Positions 17,145 to 25,262 are shown, numbered from the stretch's first letter. The stretch is 64,000 nucleotides of DNA from Bacteroidetes bacterium UBA6221 (GCA_002421685.1 DISB01000018.1:610653-674652), one strand, 5' to 3'. The notes: a model not told the origin generated them from the sequence alone. A program made the numbers and translations.

Positions 17145-17594
17145 ATGAGAGGCGTTAATAAAGTAACATTGATAGGCAATTTGGGAAAAGATCCGGACCT
17201 GCAACACCTGGAAGGTAATATAGCCGTAGCTAAATTTCCGCTGGCTACTACCGAAACATTCAAAGACAAAACAGGCAACCTGGTATCGCAGACGGAATGG
17301 CACACGGTGGTGCTGTGGCGCGGCCTGGCCGAACTGGCGCAGAAATACCTGCACAAGGGCAGCCTGGTATATATAGAGGGCCGCCTGCGCACCCGTAGCT
17401 GGGAGGACAAAGACAAGAACCGCAGGTTCAGCACCGAGATAGTAGGCGACAACCTGGTAATGCTGGACAAACGCCGCGATGGCAATGGTGACGAGCCTGC
17501 CATTGACACTACCCATAATGCAACGGATAGTTTTACGGAACCGGATATAAGCTATAACCAGGGCGAAGGGGATAAAGACAACCTGCCTTTTTGA
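17145..17594 (+). CDS. ssb: Single-stranded DNA-binding protein
   Basis: A 149-residue SSB. The OB fold begins MRGVNKVTLIGNLGKDPDL and includes TEWHTVVLWRGLAELA and GSLVYIEGRLRTRSWED. It ends in the acidic tip DKDNLPF that recruits repair and replication partners. It lies 42 nt after mutY and before gldE, as in other Bacteroidota. A strong hairpin terminator follows directly. Confidence 0.96.
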   Translation: MRGVNKVTLIGNLGKDPDLQHLEGNIAVAKFPLATTETFKDKTGNLVSQTEWHTVVLWRGLAELAQKYLHKGSLVYIEGRLRTRSWEDKDKNRRFSTEIVGDNLVMLDKRRDGNGDEPAIDTTHNATDSFTEPDISYNQGEGDKDNLPF

Positions 17595-17610
17595 TAAATA
17601 ATTACCCGGA

Positions 17611-17645
17611 GAAAGGGAAAGAGTTGCATTAATTCTTTCCCTTTC
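17611..17645 (+). terminator. Terminator of ssb
   Basis: Perfect 12-bp stem GAAAGGGAAAGA/TCTTTCCCTTTC, loop GTTGCATTAAT, followed by TTTATTTTT. It is purine/pyrimidine-biased and GC-poor, but perfectly placed 16 nt after the ssb stop. Confidence 0.75.
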
Positions 17646-17655
17646 TTTATTTTTG
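17623..17655 (+). promoter_or_regulatory. Promoter of gldE embedded in the ssb terminator
   Basis: GTTG at 17623-17626 (in the hairpin loop), 21-nt spacer, then TATTTTTG at 17648-17655 (in the terminator T-tract). If used, transcription starts near 17662, downstream of the first possible gldE codon. Confidence 0.45.
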
Positions 17656-19032
17656 AATAGAACCAAACTGCAATTCTACTTGGGAAGTACCGCTGACGCT
17701 GATCCGAACCTGGCATCTTTATTCTTGGTGGCATCCGATGAAGCTTTTTCTGCTTCTACTGTCACGATACTTATTATTATAATACTCATACAGTTGCTGA
17801 TGACCGCGATAACCTCGGGGTCGGAAACAGCATATTTTTCCCTGAGCGCCAAGGACATTACTTACCTGAAGACCAAAGAGACCGGCTCCGCCCGGCAGAC
17901 CATCCGCCTGCTGGACCACCCCAAAATGCTGCTGGCCACCATACTCATCGGCAACAACTTTATCAATATATCCATAGTAATTACCATGAAATTGCTGATG
18001 GACAAACTGTTGCCCGGCCTGGACGGACCCAGCCTCTTTATTGTGAATGCCGTAGTGGTTACCTTCCTGCTGGTGCTATTTGGCGAGGTATTGCCCAAAG
18101 TATATGCCACGCAAAACAATATGCGTATGGCGCTATTTGCCGCCCCGGTGCTGCATGTACTGTCCGGCATATTCCGGCCAGTCAGCAAGGTGCTGGTTTC
18201 ATCTACCAATTATATAGAGCAGCGTATAGGCAGTAAGCCGGCTGCGGCCATGAGCGGAAAGGATTTTGAACATGCTATAGAACTGACCGTGGGCCATACT
18301 GCTACCAAACAGGAAGTAAATATCTTTAAAGGCATCCTCAAGTTCAGCAATATCACTGTGACGCAGATCATGCGCACGCGTATGGATGTTGGTTCGATAC
18401 CTTATGAAGCAACCTTCCCCGAGGTGCAAAAGATAGCCATAGAGCTTGGCTACTCCCGTATGCCGGTTTATAAAGACAGCCTCGACAAAATAGTTGGTAT
18501 CATACATACCAAAGACTTCCTGCCACATATGGACGAGGTCAATTTTGACTGGCATGTCCTGTTAAGGCAGGCATACTTTGTGCATGAAGGTAAATTGATA
18601 GAAGACCTGCTGAAAGAGTTTCAGCAAAAGCGCATACACTTTGCCGTAGTGGTAGATGAATTCGGCGGCACATCGGGTATCGTCACATTAGAAGACATAA
18701 TGGAAGAAATAATCGGCGAGATAAAGGACGAATTTGACGATGACGAGCACCAGTTTAAAAGGATAGACGAGAATAACTATATCTTCGAAGGTAAAACGCT
18801 TATCAATGATGTTTGCCGTATTACCGGCCTATCCCCCGATACTTTTGAAGACGTTCGCGAGGAAAGCGATTCCATTGCCGGGCTGGTGCTGGAACTGTCC
18901 GGCAAATTCCCTGCAGTGAACGAAACCATCAGCTACCAGAACTACGACTTCACGGTATTGAACCTGGATAAGATGCGCATACAACGCGTAAAGATATCTA
19001 TCAACCGCCCGGCGGGGGAAAACCCGGAATAA
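17653..19032 (+). CDS. gldE: Gliding motility-associated protein GldE (DUF21-CBS-CorC_HlyC)
   Basis: A 459-residue membrane protein with a DUF21 domain of about four transmembrane segments (VTILIIIILIQLLMTAITSG, then LLATILIGNNFINISIVI, FIVNAVVVTFLLVLF and a fourth near 150-165). A CBS pair (about 210-330; MDVGSIPYEATF, GIVTLEDIMEEIIGEI) and a C-terminal CorC/HlyC domain follow. It is assigned to gldE by the conserved mutY-ssb-gldE order; in flavobacteria GldE is required for gliding and T9SS function. No ATG is available before the first membrane helix: TTG at 17653, 17680 or 17728, or GTG at 17731, are the candidates, so the start is uncertain. gldD, its usual neighbour, is not present here. 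Confidence 0.88.
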   Translation: MNRTKLQFYLGSTADADPNLASLFLVASDEAFSASTVTILIIIILIQLLMTAITSGSETAYFSLSAKDITYLKTKETGSARQTIRLLDHPKMLLATILIGNNFINISIVITMKLLMDKLLPGLDGPSLFIVNAVVVTFLLVLFGEVLPKVYATQNNMRMALFAAPVLHVLSGIFRPVSKVLVSSTNYIEQRIGSKPAAAMSGKDFEHAIELTVGHTATKQEVNIFKGILKFSNITVTQIMRTRMDVGSIPYEATFPEVQKIAIELGYSRMPVYKDSLDKIVGIIHTKDFLPHMDEVNFDWHVLLRQAYFVHEGKLIEDLLKEFQQKRIHFAVVVDEFGGTSGIVTLEDIMEEIIGEIKDEFDDDEHQFKRIDENNYIFEGKTLINDVCRITGLSPDTFEDVREESDSIAGLVLELSGKFPAVNETISYQNYDFTVLNLDKMRIQRVKISINRPAGENPE

Positions 19033-19039
19033 AAAAATA

Positions 19040-19062
19040 CGCCCGGCGTTATTGCACGGGCG
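19040..19062. terminator. Hairpin between gldE and the orphan sorting domain
   Basis: CGCCCG/CGGGCG with an 11-nt loop. The T-run (TATTTTTTTATT) is on the minus-strand side, so it mainly serves the minus-strand remnant at 19089-19358. Confidence 0.55.
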
Positions 19063-19088
19063 CATTCAACAACTAACCGTTTATCAGC

Positions 19089-19358
19089 CTATTGTTTTAC
19101 AAATTTCGCGTTCGATACGGTGTTTTCAGACAGGTTGTGCAACAACATGATATAGTTGCCCGCCTGGAGGCTGCTAATATCAATTGCTTTATTCCCTTCG
19201 GTAATGCCTTCTTCCTTTATCACTATTTGTCCCATAGTGTTTATCACCGTCATATTCTTGAACCCTTTCGCTACTTCAAAATGAACCAGTCCTGAAGAGG
19301 GATTGGGTGAGAGAACAAACGTCCTGCCTGTAGCGGTTTCGTTACTGAATAGACACAA
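19089..19358 (-). pseudogene. Orphan T9SS sorting domain, remnant of a secreted-protein gene
   Basis: The frame encodes about 80 residues that are entirely a type A T9SS C-terminal domain: FVLSPNPSSGLVHFEVAKGF, NTMGQIVIKEEG, LQAGNYIMLLHNL, SNAKFVKQ. There is no signal peptide and no ATG (only TTG at 19358), and an in-frame stop lies about 30 nt farther upstream. The catalytic or binding part of the parent cargo protein is missing. It most likely results from a deletion that left the 3' end of a T9SS gene. Confidence 0.65.
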
Positions 19359-19529
19359 AAAAATATATCGTTGTATTTCTGTTATTCTTTTTTAGCCTTG
19401 TTCTGACAATGGTTTTACACAACCCTGCCTAAATTACAATAACATGACCGTTCAGGCCAAAAAACATATCTTTAGGCGTATGAAGACCCAACAATTGCCG
19501 GAAAGCATTGTTAGTTCTGTACAACAAAG

Positions 19530-19883
19530 ATGGATGAGCAACAACCATACCTGGGTAGTCCTGAGCACCCGAATACGGCAGCCTTCGTTTGCTATATCAC
19601 GGTAATAGGTTGGCTTATTGCCTATTTCTGGCTGTATGGCTATCACAAAGGCAACAGGGTGGTACAAGTACACCTCCGGCAATCGCTGTTCCTGTACCTG
19701 GCCACTTTTGTTATCAATGCGCTATTATATTTCCTGGCGGGACAATATTGGGTATATATAATCGCGGCCATCCTATTATTTATTCCCTGGGCGATGGGCG
19801 CCATGCATGCTATCAACGGACGTGAAAAGTTAATACCGGTAATAGGCGGTATATCACAGCGGCTATTCAGCTTTATCGGGTGA
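19530..19883 (+). CDS. Small membrane protein, DUF4870/Tic20-like
   Basis: A 117-residue protein with three hydrophobic segments (FVCYITVIGWLIAYFWLYGY, LFLYLATFVINALLYFL, WVYIIAAILLFIPWAMGAM) separated by short charged turns. The pattern NRVVQVHLRQSLFLYL between segments 1 and 2 is typical of DUF4870/Tic20-like proteins. The N-terminus (MDEQQPYLGSPEHPNTA) is cytoplasmic and proline-rich. Its 3' end overlaps that of the convergent gene by 11 nt. Function is unknown. Confidence 0.7.
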   Translation: MDEQQPYLGSPEHPNTAAFVCYITVIGWLIAYFWLYGYHKGNRVVQVHLRQSLFLYLATFVINALLYFLAGQYWVYIIAAILLFIPWAMGAMHAINGREKLIPVIGGISQRLFSFIG

Positions 19884-20466
19884 TTTGCTGCACACTATCC
19901 CGGCGTTCGCTGGGCGGCGGAACAAATAACCATTGAAGTTCGAAACCATATTCCATGTACGAGCCCTTGTTGTCTACCACATCGCGCCCTTCTCCTCTTT
20001 GCCTGTTATAATTAGTCACTTTCAGACGTACTTTCGGGTACTTCTCGCTAACATATTCCTCTGCTGTATTGTCTGCGGTGCTTTTGGTTTTGGTAGCCTT
20101 CAGGTAGCCGAAGCCTTCTGCCCTGAATTGCTCCAGAAGCTGGTCACGTTCCTTGTCGCTGCCTGTCAAATAATTGAGTGTTATGCTATAATCATTTTTT
20201 ATCAAAGTAAGTTCCAACGTATTGGGCTTGGTTATCTTAGGGTTACTTTCGTTTTGATACAGGGTTTTACTGGCAAAACGGTAAAACTTATAGGCATCGG
20301 TCTCGTTGTTGTATTTTACTTCGTAACCCCTGGCAACCGCGCGGTCGTACAAACATTCATAACCTATACAACCTGCCATCTCCAGCAGTTCGGTAGCAGA
20401 AAGCTGTTGCGCATATACCGGGAGGCCGGCAAACGTGGCAAGCAATACAAAAACTATCCTTTTCAT
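19873..20466 (-). CDS. Exported protein of unknown function
   Basis: A 197-residue protein with a signal peptide (MKRIVFVLLATFAGLPVYAQ). The mature part has a CxxxxC pair (GCIGYECLYDRAV) and a helical and mixed region, with the ending WLFVPPPSERRDSVQQITR. The ATG at 20466 is chosen because the longer frame (to 20577) lacks signal-peptide logic. It overlaps the convergent membrane-protein gene. No family is recognised; periplasmic location is expected. Confidence 0.75.
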   Translation of the reverse strand: MKRIVFVLLATFAGLPVYAQQLSATELLEMAGCIGYECLYDRAVARGYEVKYNNETDAYKFYRFASKTLYQNESNPKITKPNTLELTLIKNDYSITLNYLTGSDKERDQLLEQFRAEGFGYLKATKTKSTADNTAEEYVSEKYPKVRLKVTNYNRQRGEGRDVVDNKGSYMEYGFELQWLFVPPPSERRDSVQQITR

Positions 20467-20671
20467 AGATAAAACATTTTGTATTGCTAACAACGCAGCG
20501 GTCAATAAGTTGCACGCCTCGTTAGATATTAACATTCCGGCGCCATTCGGCTTATAGCCCTGGCGCTTGCCGTTCAAAAAACGGCGGGATGCTTTTATGT
20601 CTTGAATATGTCTTAACGGCTGTTACACCTAAAACTTTTAACTTTACAACGGAAACAACCGGAAAAACTGG

Positions 20672-21967
20672 ATGGAAATAGTCGTCATAATATGCCTGAT
20701 ATTGCTCAACGGCGTATTCTCAATGAGTGAAATAGCGTTAGTATCAGCAAAAAAATTCAGACTGGAGCAGGCGGCGAAAAGAGGAAACAAAAATGCCAAA
20801 CGGGCGCTTGAACTCTCCAACAACCCCAACCGTTTCCTTTCTACCGTGCAGATGGGCATTACCCTCATAGCTATCCTTACGGGTGTTTTCAGCAGCAATA
20901 AACTGCAGACAGACCTCCAGGCGGCGCTTGCGAGGATACCCTGGTTACAGGGCAATGAAGAAGGAGTGGCCGTGGCTATCATAGTTACAGCGGTCACATT
21001 TATTACCATTGTGTTTGGCGAGTTGATACCCAAACGTATAGGCCTGTTATTCCCTGAAAAGATAGCCACCTTTATGGCCGGGCCTATGAACGTGCTATCC
21101 GTCATCACCCATCCTTTCATCTGGCTGCTTACACGCACCAACGACCTGTTCCTTTTCCTGTTTGGGATGAAGACAACGGGGGACAAGCGGATCTCGGAAG
21201 AAGAAATAAGAGCGATTATCCAGCAAAGCGCCGAGGGTGGCGAAGTGCAGGAAATAGAACGCAGGATAGTGGAACGTGTTTTTTCGTTGGGCGACAGGCG
21301 TGTAAGCGAACTGATGACGCACCGCACCAAACTGGTATGGCTGGATATTAAGGACAGTCCTGAAGAACTGCGCCGGAAAATCAGCGACGAGATACATTCT
21401 GTGTACCCGGTATGCGATGGCAGCCTGGACAATATGCAGGGCATTGTAAGCATAAAGGACCTGTTCGCACACGAAACCAGCCTCGACCACCTCAGCCTGA
21501 CAAAGCACCTTAAAAAGCCCCTGGTATTGCACGATAATACACCTGCATACCGTGCGTTGGAAGCGTTCAGGGTAGGTAAACTACATCATGCAATTGTAGT
21601 TGATGAATACGGCTCTATAGAAGGTGTGGTATCTATGGACGATGTGCTGGATGCGCTGGTAGGCGACGTGTCTGAAATGGGGCAGGAAGATTATAAGATC
21701 AGCCAGCGGAAAGACGGCACATGGCTTGCCGACGCACAATACCCTTATTTCGAAATGCTGCATTACTTTAATATTTCAGATGATGAGTCGCAGAATGAAT
21801 TCAACACGATCGGGGGACTTATATTAGATAAACTTGGCCGTATGCCCAACATCGGCGACGAGATACAATGGCATGGTTATGCGCTGGAAATCATAGATAT
21901 GGACGGCCTCAGGATAGACAAAGTGTTGATAAAACAACTCGCCGGGCAGGAAGAAGAGCAGGAATAA
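20672..21967 (+). CDS. Hemolysin-family DUF21-CBS-CorC_HlyC membrane protein
   Basis: A 431-residue paralogue of the GldE-type proteins. It has an N-terminal membrane domain starting MEIVVIICLILLNGVFSMSE, with a second block VAVAIIVTAVTFITIVFGEL. The CBS pair is about 215-340 (VSELMTHRTKLVWLD; HAIVVDEYGSIEGVVSMDD). The C-terminal CorC_HlyC fold ends GLRIDKVLIKQL. Family members are linked to magnesium/cobalt efflux; the 'hemolysin' label is historical. It stands alone with its own terminator. A -10-like TAACTTTA lies near 20640. Confidence 0.9.
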   Translation: MEIVVIICLILLNGVFSMSEIALVSAKKFRLEQAAKRGNKNAKRALELSNNPNRFLSTVQMGITLIAILTGVFSSNKLQTDLQAALARIPWLQGNEEGVAVAIIVTAVTFITIVFGELIPKRIGLLFPEKIATFMAGPMNVLSVITHPFIWLLTRTNDLFLFLFGMKTTGDKRISEEEIRAIIQQSAEGGEVQEIERRIVERVFSLGDRRVSELMTHRTKLVWLDIKDSPEELRRKISDEIHSVYPVCDGSLDNMQGIVSIKDLFAHETSLDHLSLTKHLKKPLVLHDNTPAYRALEAFRVGKLHHAIVVDEYGSIEGVVSMDDVLDALVGDVSEMGQEDYKISQRKDGTWLADAQYPYFEMLHYFNISDDESQNEFNTIGGLILDKLGRMPNIGDEIQWHGYALEIIDMDGLRIDKVLIKQLAGQEEEQE

Positions 21968-22012
21968 CCTTCGACTTGCACAAATAGTTAGCAATCAACT
22001 AATTACATTACT

Positions 22013-22042
22013 AAATGCCGGCTAAAAATGCCGGCATTTTTA
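22013..22042 (+). terminator. Terminator of the DUF21/CBS gene
   Basis: Stem AAATGCCGGC/GCCGGCATTT with a 7-nt loop, followed by T residues. It is 46 nt after the stop codon. Confidence 0.85.
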
Positions 22043-22105
22043 ATCCCGTTATTTGTTAACAGGTTGTTGCCAGCTTGCAAAGCGGGCGTTAACCAAAGCC
22101 GTTTT

Positions 22106-22138
22106 TTTGGACTTGGGGCCTTCCGCGTCGCATCTTTG
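22106..22138 (+). promoter_or_regulatory. Strong promoter of the small secreted protein, with long leader
   Basis: TTTG at 22106-22109 (within a run of seven T), 21-nt spacer, then CATCTTTG at 22131-22138. The expected start near 22145 gives a leader of about 120 nt. The leader contains a GCAAG-CTA-CTTGC hairpin and three GACAAAC repeats immediately before the ATG at 22266. Confidence 0.55.
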
Positions 22139-22265
22139 TATCATCAACCGAGCAAGCTACTTGCGAGCTCATGAGAGGCAAATAAAAAAGACATAATAGC
22201 TCGAATAATAGCAAACAAACACAAACAAACATTCAAACAACGACAAACGACAAACGACAAACAAA

Positions 22266-22820
22266 ATGAAAAAGTTCATCGCAATCGCAGCCTTCGCAAC
22301 AATCGGTTTCTCAGCCAACGCTCAAAACCAGTCTAACCAGTCTAGCTCTGCTTCTCAAACTGTACAGCTGACCCTGAGCAACGCTATAGAAATTACTTTT
22401 ACAGGCAACAGCAGCGCTACAGGCGCCGATGTTACCATCCCATTCTCTACCGTTAACGATTATGCCAACGGTGTTGAGTCTGACGCTCAGGAACTGAAAG
22501 TGCGTTCTAACAAAAATTTCTCTGTAGCGGTTAAAGCTAATAATTCAGAATTCTCTTATACAGGTAACACTACCCCTGCTCCTGAAATGCCGGTAGAAGG
22601 CGTCCTGGCGGTAAAAGTAACTGCCAACGGCACAGGCGGCGATGTAGCAGGTTCCTTCAGCAACTACGCTACACTCACAGCCAGCAACCAAAATCTGATA
22701 ACTGCGGCTGACCGCGGTGGCAACCAGACTTTCAGCGTAAAATATAAAGCAACTCCCGGTTTCGCTTACCCCGCTGGTACCTACGCTGTAGATGTAGTGT
22801 ACACCGCAACACAGGAATAA
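22266..22820 (+). CDS. Small secreted beta-sandwich-like protein
   Basis: A 184-residue exported protein with signal peptide MKKFIAIAAFATIGFSANAQ. The mature part is rich in Asn, Ser, Thr and Ala and organised as alternating strands (SQTVQLTLSNAIEITFTG, NFSVAVKANNSEFSYTG, TFSVKYKATPGFAYPAGTY, AVDVVYTATQ). This resembles adhesin or pilin-like beta-sandwich proteins. There is no cysteine, no lipobox and no T9SS domain. The codon choice (GCT, AAC, CTG, TCT) looks biased toward high expression, consistent with the strong promoter. A distinct role (fibre, surface layer or adhesin) is inference. Confidence 0.75.
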   Translation: MKKFIAIAAFATIGFSANAQNQSNQSSSASQTVQLTLSNAIEITFTGNSSATGADVTIPFSTVNDYANGVESDAQELKVRSNKNFSVAVKANNSEFSYTGNTTPAPEMPVEGVLAVKVTANGTGGDVAGSFSNYATLTASNQNLITAADRGGNQTFSVKYKATPGFAYPAGTYAVDVVYTATQE

Positions 22821-22882
22821 GATACTATAAAGGATAAAGGAGAGAAAGTACCAAACTCGGATCTTTTTCATCCTTATAACAT

Positions 22883-22906
22883 GAGCCCCTATCCAGGGGC
22901 TCTTTT
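22883..22906 (+). terminator. Terminator of the small secreted protein gene
   Basis: GAGCCCCT/AGGGGCTC with loop ATCC, then TTTT. It is 63 nt after the stop. Confidence 0.85.
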
Positions 22907-23154
22907 ACTTTTGTCGTCATCATTGGCACCTACCAGGTAAAATCCTGGGAAACCGGAAACGAGACAAACACTCCTCCGGTTCCGCCTACAAGATATATAT
23001 CGGATAGACCATATCGCCTTGTTTACAACCACCAAAAGTTCATAACAAAACAGCATAATAAATGCCAAAAGCTGCTTAAAATCCTGCAGGCAACCTTTTC
23101 TACGTGATCTAAACCGGGAACCCGGGAAATAGCTATGCGTAAATCAATAAATGT

Positions 23155-23189
23155 AAGAGGCCGCCTCATTGACATTGAGACGGCCTCTT
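23155..23189 (-). terminator. Terminator of the acyl-CoA dehydrogenase gene
   Basis: AAGAGGCCG and CTCA pair with TGAG and CGGCCTCTT with one mismatch. It ends 3 nt before the stop codon of the minus-strand gene. Confidence 0.75.
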
Positions 23190-23191
23190 CT

Positions 23192-24334
23192 TTATGCGTT
23201 CAGTATATCTCTCGATATCACCAGCTTCTGTATCTCCGAAGTGCCTTCGCCTATCGTGCATAGTTTGCTGTCGCGGTAGTATTTTTCTACGGGGAAATCT
23301 TTGGTATAACCATACCCGCCAAATATCTGCACCGCATCGGTAGCTATCTGTACGCTTATTTCCGATGCGTAATATTTGGCCATGGCCGATTCCTTGCTCA
23401 TTTTTTCGCCACGGTTTTTCAGGTCTGCTGCCTGGTATATCAGCGCTTCAGCCGCCGAAATTTTGGCGTACATATCAGCCAGTTTAAACGCTATGGCCTG
23501 GAAGTTGGCTATCGGTTGGTCAAACTGTTCGCGTTCCTTTGAATATTTTAATGAAGCCTCGTAAGCGCCCTGTGCCATGCCCAATGCCAGTGCCGCTATG
23601 GAGATACGCCCGCCATCCAGCACCTTCATAGCCTGGCGGAAACCATCACCCACTTCGCCCATGCGCTGGCTGTCGGGTATGCGGCAGTTATCAAATATCA
23701 GCTCGGTCGTTTCCGATGCGCGCATGCCCAGTTTATTCTCTTTTTTGCCGGCTGAAAAGCCCGGCGTACCGCGCTCAACTATGAAAGCGGTCACATTGCT
23801 TTTGGTACGGGGTTCTCCGGTGCGTGCCAGTACTACCGCTACATTACCGCTCTTGCCATGTGTTATCCAGTTCTTGGTGCCGTTTATCACCCATTCGTTG
23901 CCGTCTTTTACCGCCGTGCAGCGCATATTGCCTGCGTCGCTGCCGGTATTAGCTTCTGTCAGCCCCCATGCGCCTATCCATTCGCCACTTGCCAGTTTGG
24001 GCAGGTATTTTTTCTTCTGCTCTTCGTTGCCAAAGGTCAAAATATGCCCGGTACATAAAGAATTGTGCGCCGCAGTGGAGAGTCCTATCGAGCCGCAAAC
24101 CTTTGCTATCTCGCTGATGACGGTTACATATTCGAAATAGCCAAGACCAGAGCCGCCATACTCGGTAGGCACCAGCACGCCCATCAGGCCCAGTTCTCCC
24201 ATTTGTTTAAAGAGTTCTACAGGAAATATCTGCTCTTCGTCCCATTTCATCATATCAGGACGGATGTGTTTGTTGGCAAAGTCGCGCACCATATCGGCGA
24301 TCTGCAATTGGGTATCAGTGTATTGAAAATCCAT
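23192..24334 (-). CDS. Acyl-CoA dehydrogenase (short-chain type)
   Basis: A 380-residue FAD-dependent acyl-CoA dehydrogenase of beta-oxidation. The N-terminus is MDFQYTDTQLQIADMVRDFA. The FAD/substrate motifs are GAWGLTEANTGSDAGNMRCTA and WITHGKSGNVAVV. The signatures FDQPIANFQAIAFKLADM and IFGGYGYTKDFPVEKYYRD follow. Catalytic Glu is in IGEGTSEIQKLVI, as in butyryl-CoA dehydrogenases. The ATG at 24334 is preferred over an upstream in-frame extension to 24361. It is a single gene with its own terminator. Confidence 0.93.
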   Translation of the reverse strand: MDFQYTDTQLQIADMVRDFANKHIRPDMMKWDEEQIFPVELFKQMGELGLMGVLVPTEYGGSGLGYFEYVTVISEIAKVCGSIGLSTAAHNSLCTGHILTFGNEEQKKKYLPKLASGEWIGAWGLTEANTGSDAGNMRCTAVKDGNEWVINGTKNWITHGKSGNVAVVLARTGEPRTKSNVTAFIVERGTPGFSAGKKENKLGMRASETTELIFDNCRIPDSQRMGEVGDGFRQAMKVLDGGRISIAALALGMAQGAYEASLKYSKEREQFDQPIANFQAIAFKLADMYAKISAAEALIYQAADLKNRGEKMSKESAMAKYYASEISVQIATDAVQIFGGYGYTKDFPVEKYYRDSKLCTIGEGTSEIQKLVISRDILNA

Positions 24335-24406
24335 GAATGTATAACTATGAAAATTTTGCAATTTTACGGATTTTTCGGCACTGTTTTATGGGTGTTGTAC
24401 GGTAAT

Positions 24407-24814
24407 TTATTCAATTACCGTCCGCTCTTCCAGCATTTTCCGGGTCTTTTCACTAAAATGATATACTTCATAAACCTCTTGCATATTAGTGAATTTGCCC
24501 AACTGTCGCCTGCGCTCCAGTATCCGGTGACTGATACCTTTGCCGATTCCCGGTAAGGATATAAGAGTTAACGAATCCGCGGTGTTCAGGTTGATTTTTC
24601 CCCCTTGAAGCACGGTGTTAACTGGAATTTCCTGTTGCGCCTTCAGTTTTTTAGCGGCGATTGTTATCTGCTCTGCATTTATTTCAGGCGGTTTCACCCA
24701 AAGATGCATGGTAGCCCTGATGGCGATAAATATTATGATGAGCGATACCAGGGCGATGATACCCATCCGTTCGGTACGGGTGAAGGAAACATATGAGCGG
24801 AAGAGGTTTTTCAT
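24407..24814 (-). CDS. Membrane-anchored helix-hairpin-helix protein (ComEA-like)
   Basis: A 135-residue protein. One N-terminal transmembrane helix (MGIIALVSLIIIFIAIRAT) is followed by a linker and a C-terminal helix-hairpin-helix domain (NLNTADSLTLISLPGIGKGI, SHRILERRRQLGKFTNMQEV). The HhH module is the DNA-binding part of ComEA-like competence and nucleoid proteins, so DNA binding at the membrane or in the periplasm is likely. The ATG at 24814 is chosen; a longer frame to 24952 would read through the repeat and hairpin elements. Confidence 0.8.
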   Translation of the reverse strand: MKNLFRSYVSFTRTERMGIIALVSLIIIFIAIRATMHLWVKPPEINAEQITIAAKKLKAQQEIPVNTVLQGGKINLNTADSLTLISLPGIGKGISHRILERRRQLGKFTNMQEVYEVYHFSEKTRKMLEERTVIE

Positions 24815-24871
24815 CAAGGGTAAAAATAAGTTATACCGGTTCGATATCCAATCAGGATATAACGTTGAAAT

Positions 24872-24898
24872 GCCGCTATTATAGCGGCTTTCTTTTTT
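24872..24898 (+). terminator. Terminator-like hairpin with no gene on its strand
   Basis: GCCGCTA/TAGCGGC with loop TTA, then TTTCTTTTTT on the plus strand. The adjacent gene is on the minus strand and starts at 24814, so the hairpin would stop transcription coming from within it, antisense. It follows repeat copy A when read on the minus strand. Confidence 0.5.
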
Positions 24899-24940
24899 GT
24901 GAACCTCTTTGGACGTTTTTCGAACCAGATAATGGCTAAT
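24896..24940 (-). repeat. Dispersed 45-bp repeat, copy A
   Basis: On the plus strand it reads GTGAACCTCTTTGGACGTTTTTCGAACCA and onward; related copies lie at 25047-25091 (B) and 63157-63201 (C). The shared core is TTCGAACCA preceded by a T-run and GGAC. Confidence 0.6.
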
Positions 24941-25010
24941 TTGAGGACCCAATCTCGTCCTCGAATGTTTTGAGGATGCAGCGGCACAGCGTTTACAACG
25001 CTATATACTA

Positions 25011-25042
25011 AAAAGCCCTTTCGGTTTAAACCGAAAAGACTT
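25011..25042 (-). terminator. Palindromic terminator between repeats A and B
   Basis: The central 18-bp palindrome TTTCGGTTTAAACCGAAA (25019-25036) is extended by AAG/CTT. On the minus strand a T-run (GGGCTTTTTAG) follows, so it terminates leftward transcription. It directly follows repeat copy B on that strand. Confidence 0.6.
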
Positions 25043-25046
25043 CAGT

Positions 25047-25091
25047 GATCCTTATTGGACTTTTTTCGAACCATTTATTGGAGATTTGAAG
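25047..25091 (-). repeat. Dispersed 45-bp repeat, copy B
   Basis: Plus-strand text is GTGATCCTTATTGGACTTTT, then TTCGAACCATTTATTGGAG. It closely matches copy A 151 bp to the left and copy C at 63 kb. Confidence 0.6.
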
Positions 25092-25189
25092 GTTTTGGCG
25101 ATTTAAGATACTTGATTTGAAAAAATATTAAATATATTCGTAAACCTTATTTAATTGGGGAGATTGATTAACGCAACGCGTCAGTCCAT

Positions 25190-25200
25190 ATGTTGCCTGC
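25190..25200. repeat. Left inverted repeat of the R-M cassette
   Basis: ATGTTGCCTGC at 25190-25200 is exactly complementary to GCAGGCAACAT at 27085-27095. GCGTCAGT lies on the left (25178-25185) and again on the right (27103-27110). The pair encloses the whole R-M system. Confidence 0.55.
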
Positions 25201-25262
25201 AAGCTTAATTTGCGATACTCTACATAAATGATAAAAAGCTTACATCGACAAAATGCTAACTA

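Larger units (their letters stand above)
22821..23191. other. Intergenic 371 bp, terminators only
   Basis: The stretch between the small secreted gene and the convergent acyl-CoA dehydrogenase gene holds the two terminators listed separately (22883-22906 and 23155-23189). I see no gene, repeat or promoter between them. Confidence 0.6.

Noticed and set aside
24407..24952. Longer N-terminus of the HhH protein (start at 24952)
   Set aside because: The extra 46 codons run through a hairpin and repeat copy A and lack protein-like sequence; the ATG at 24814 precedes a good membrane helix.
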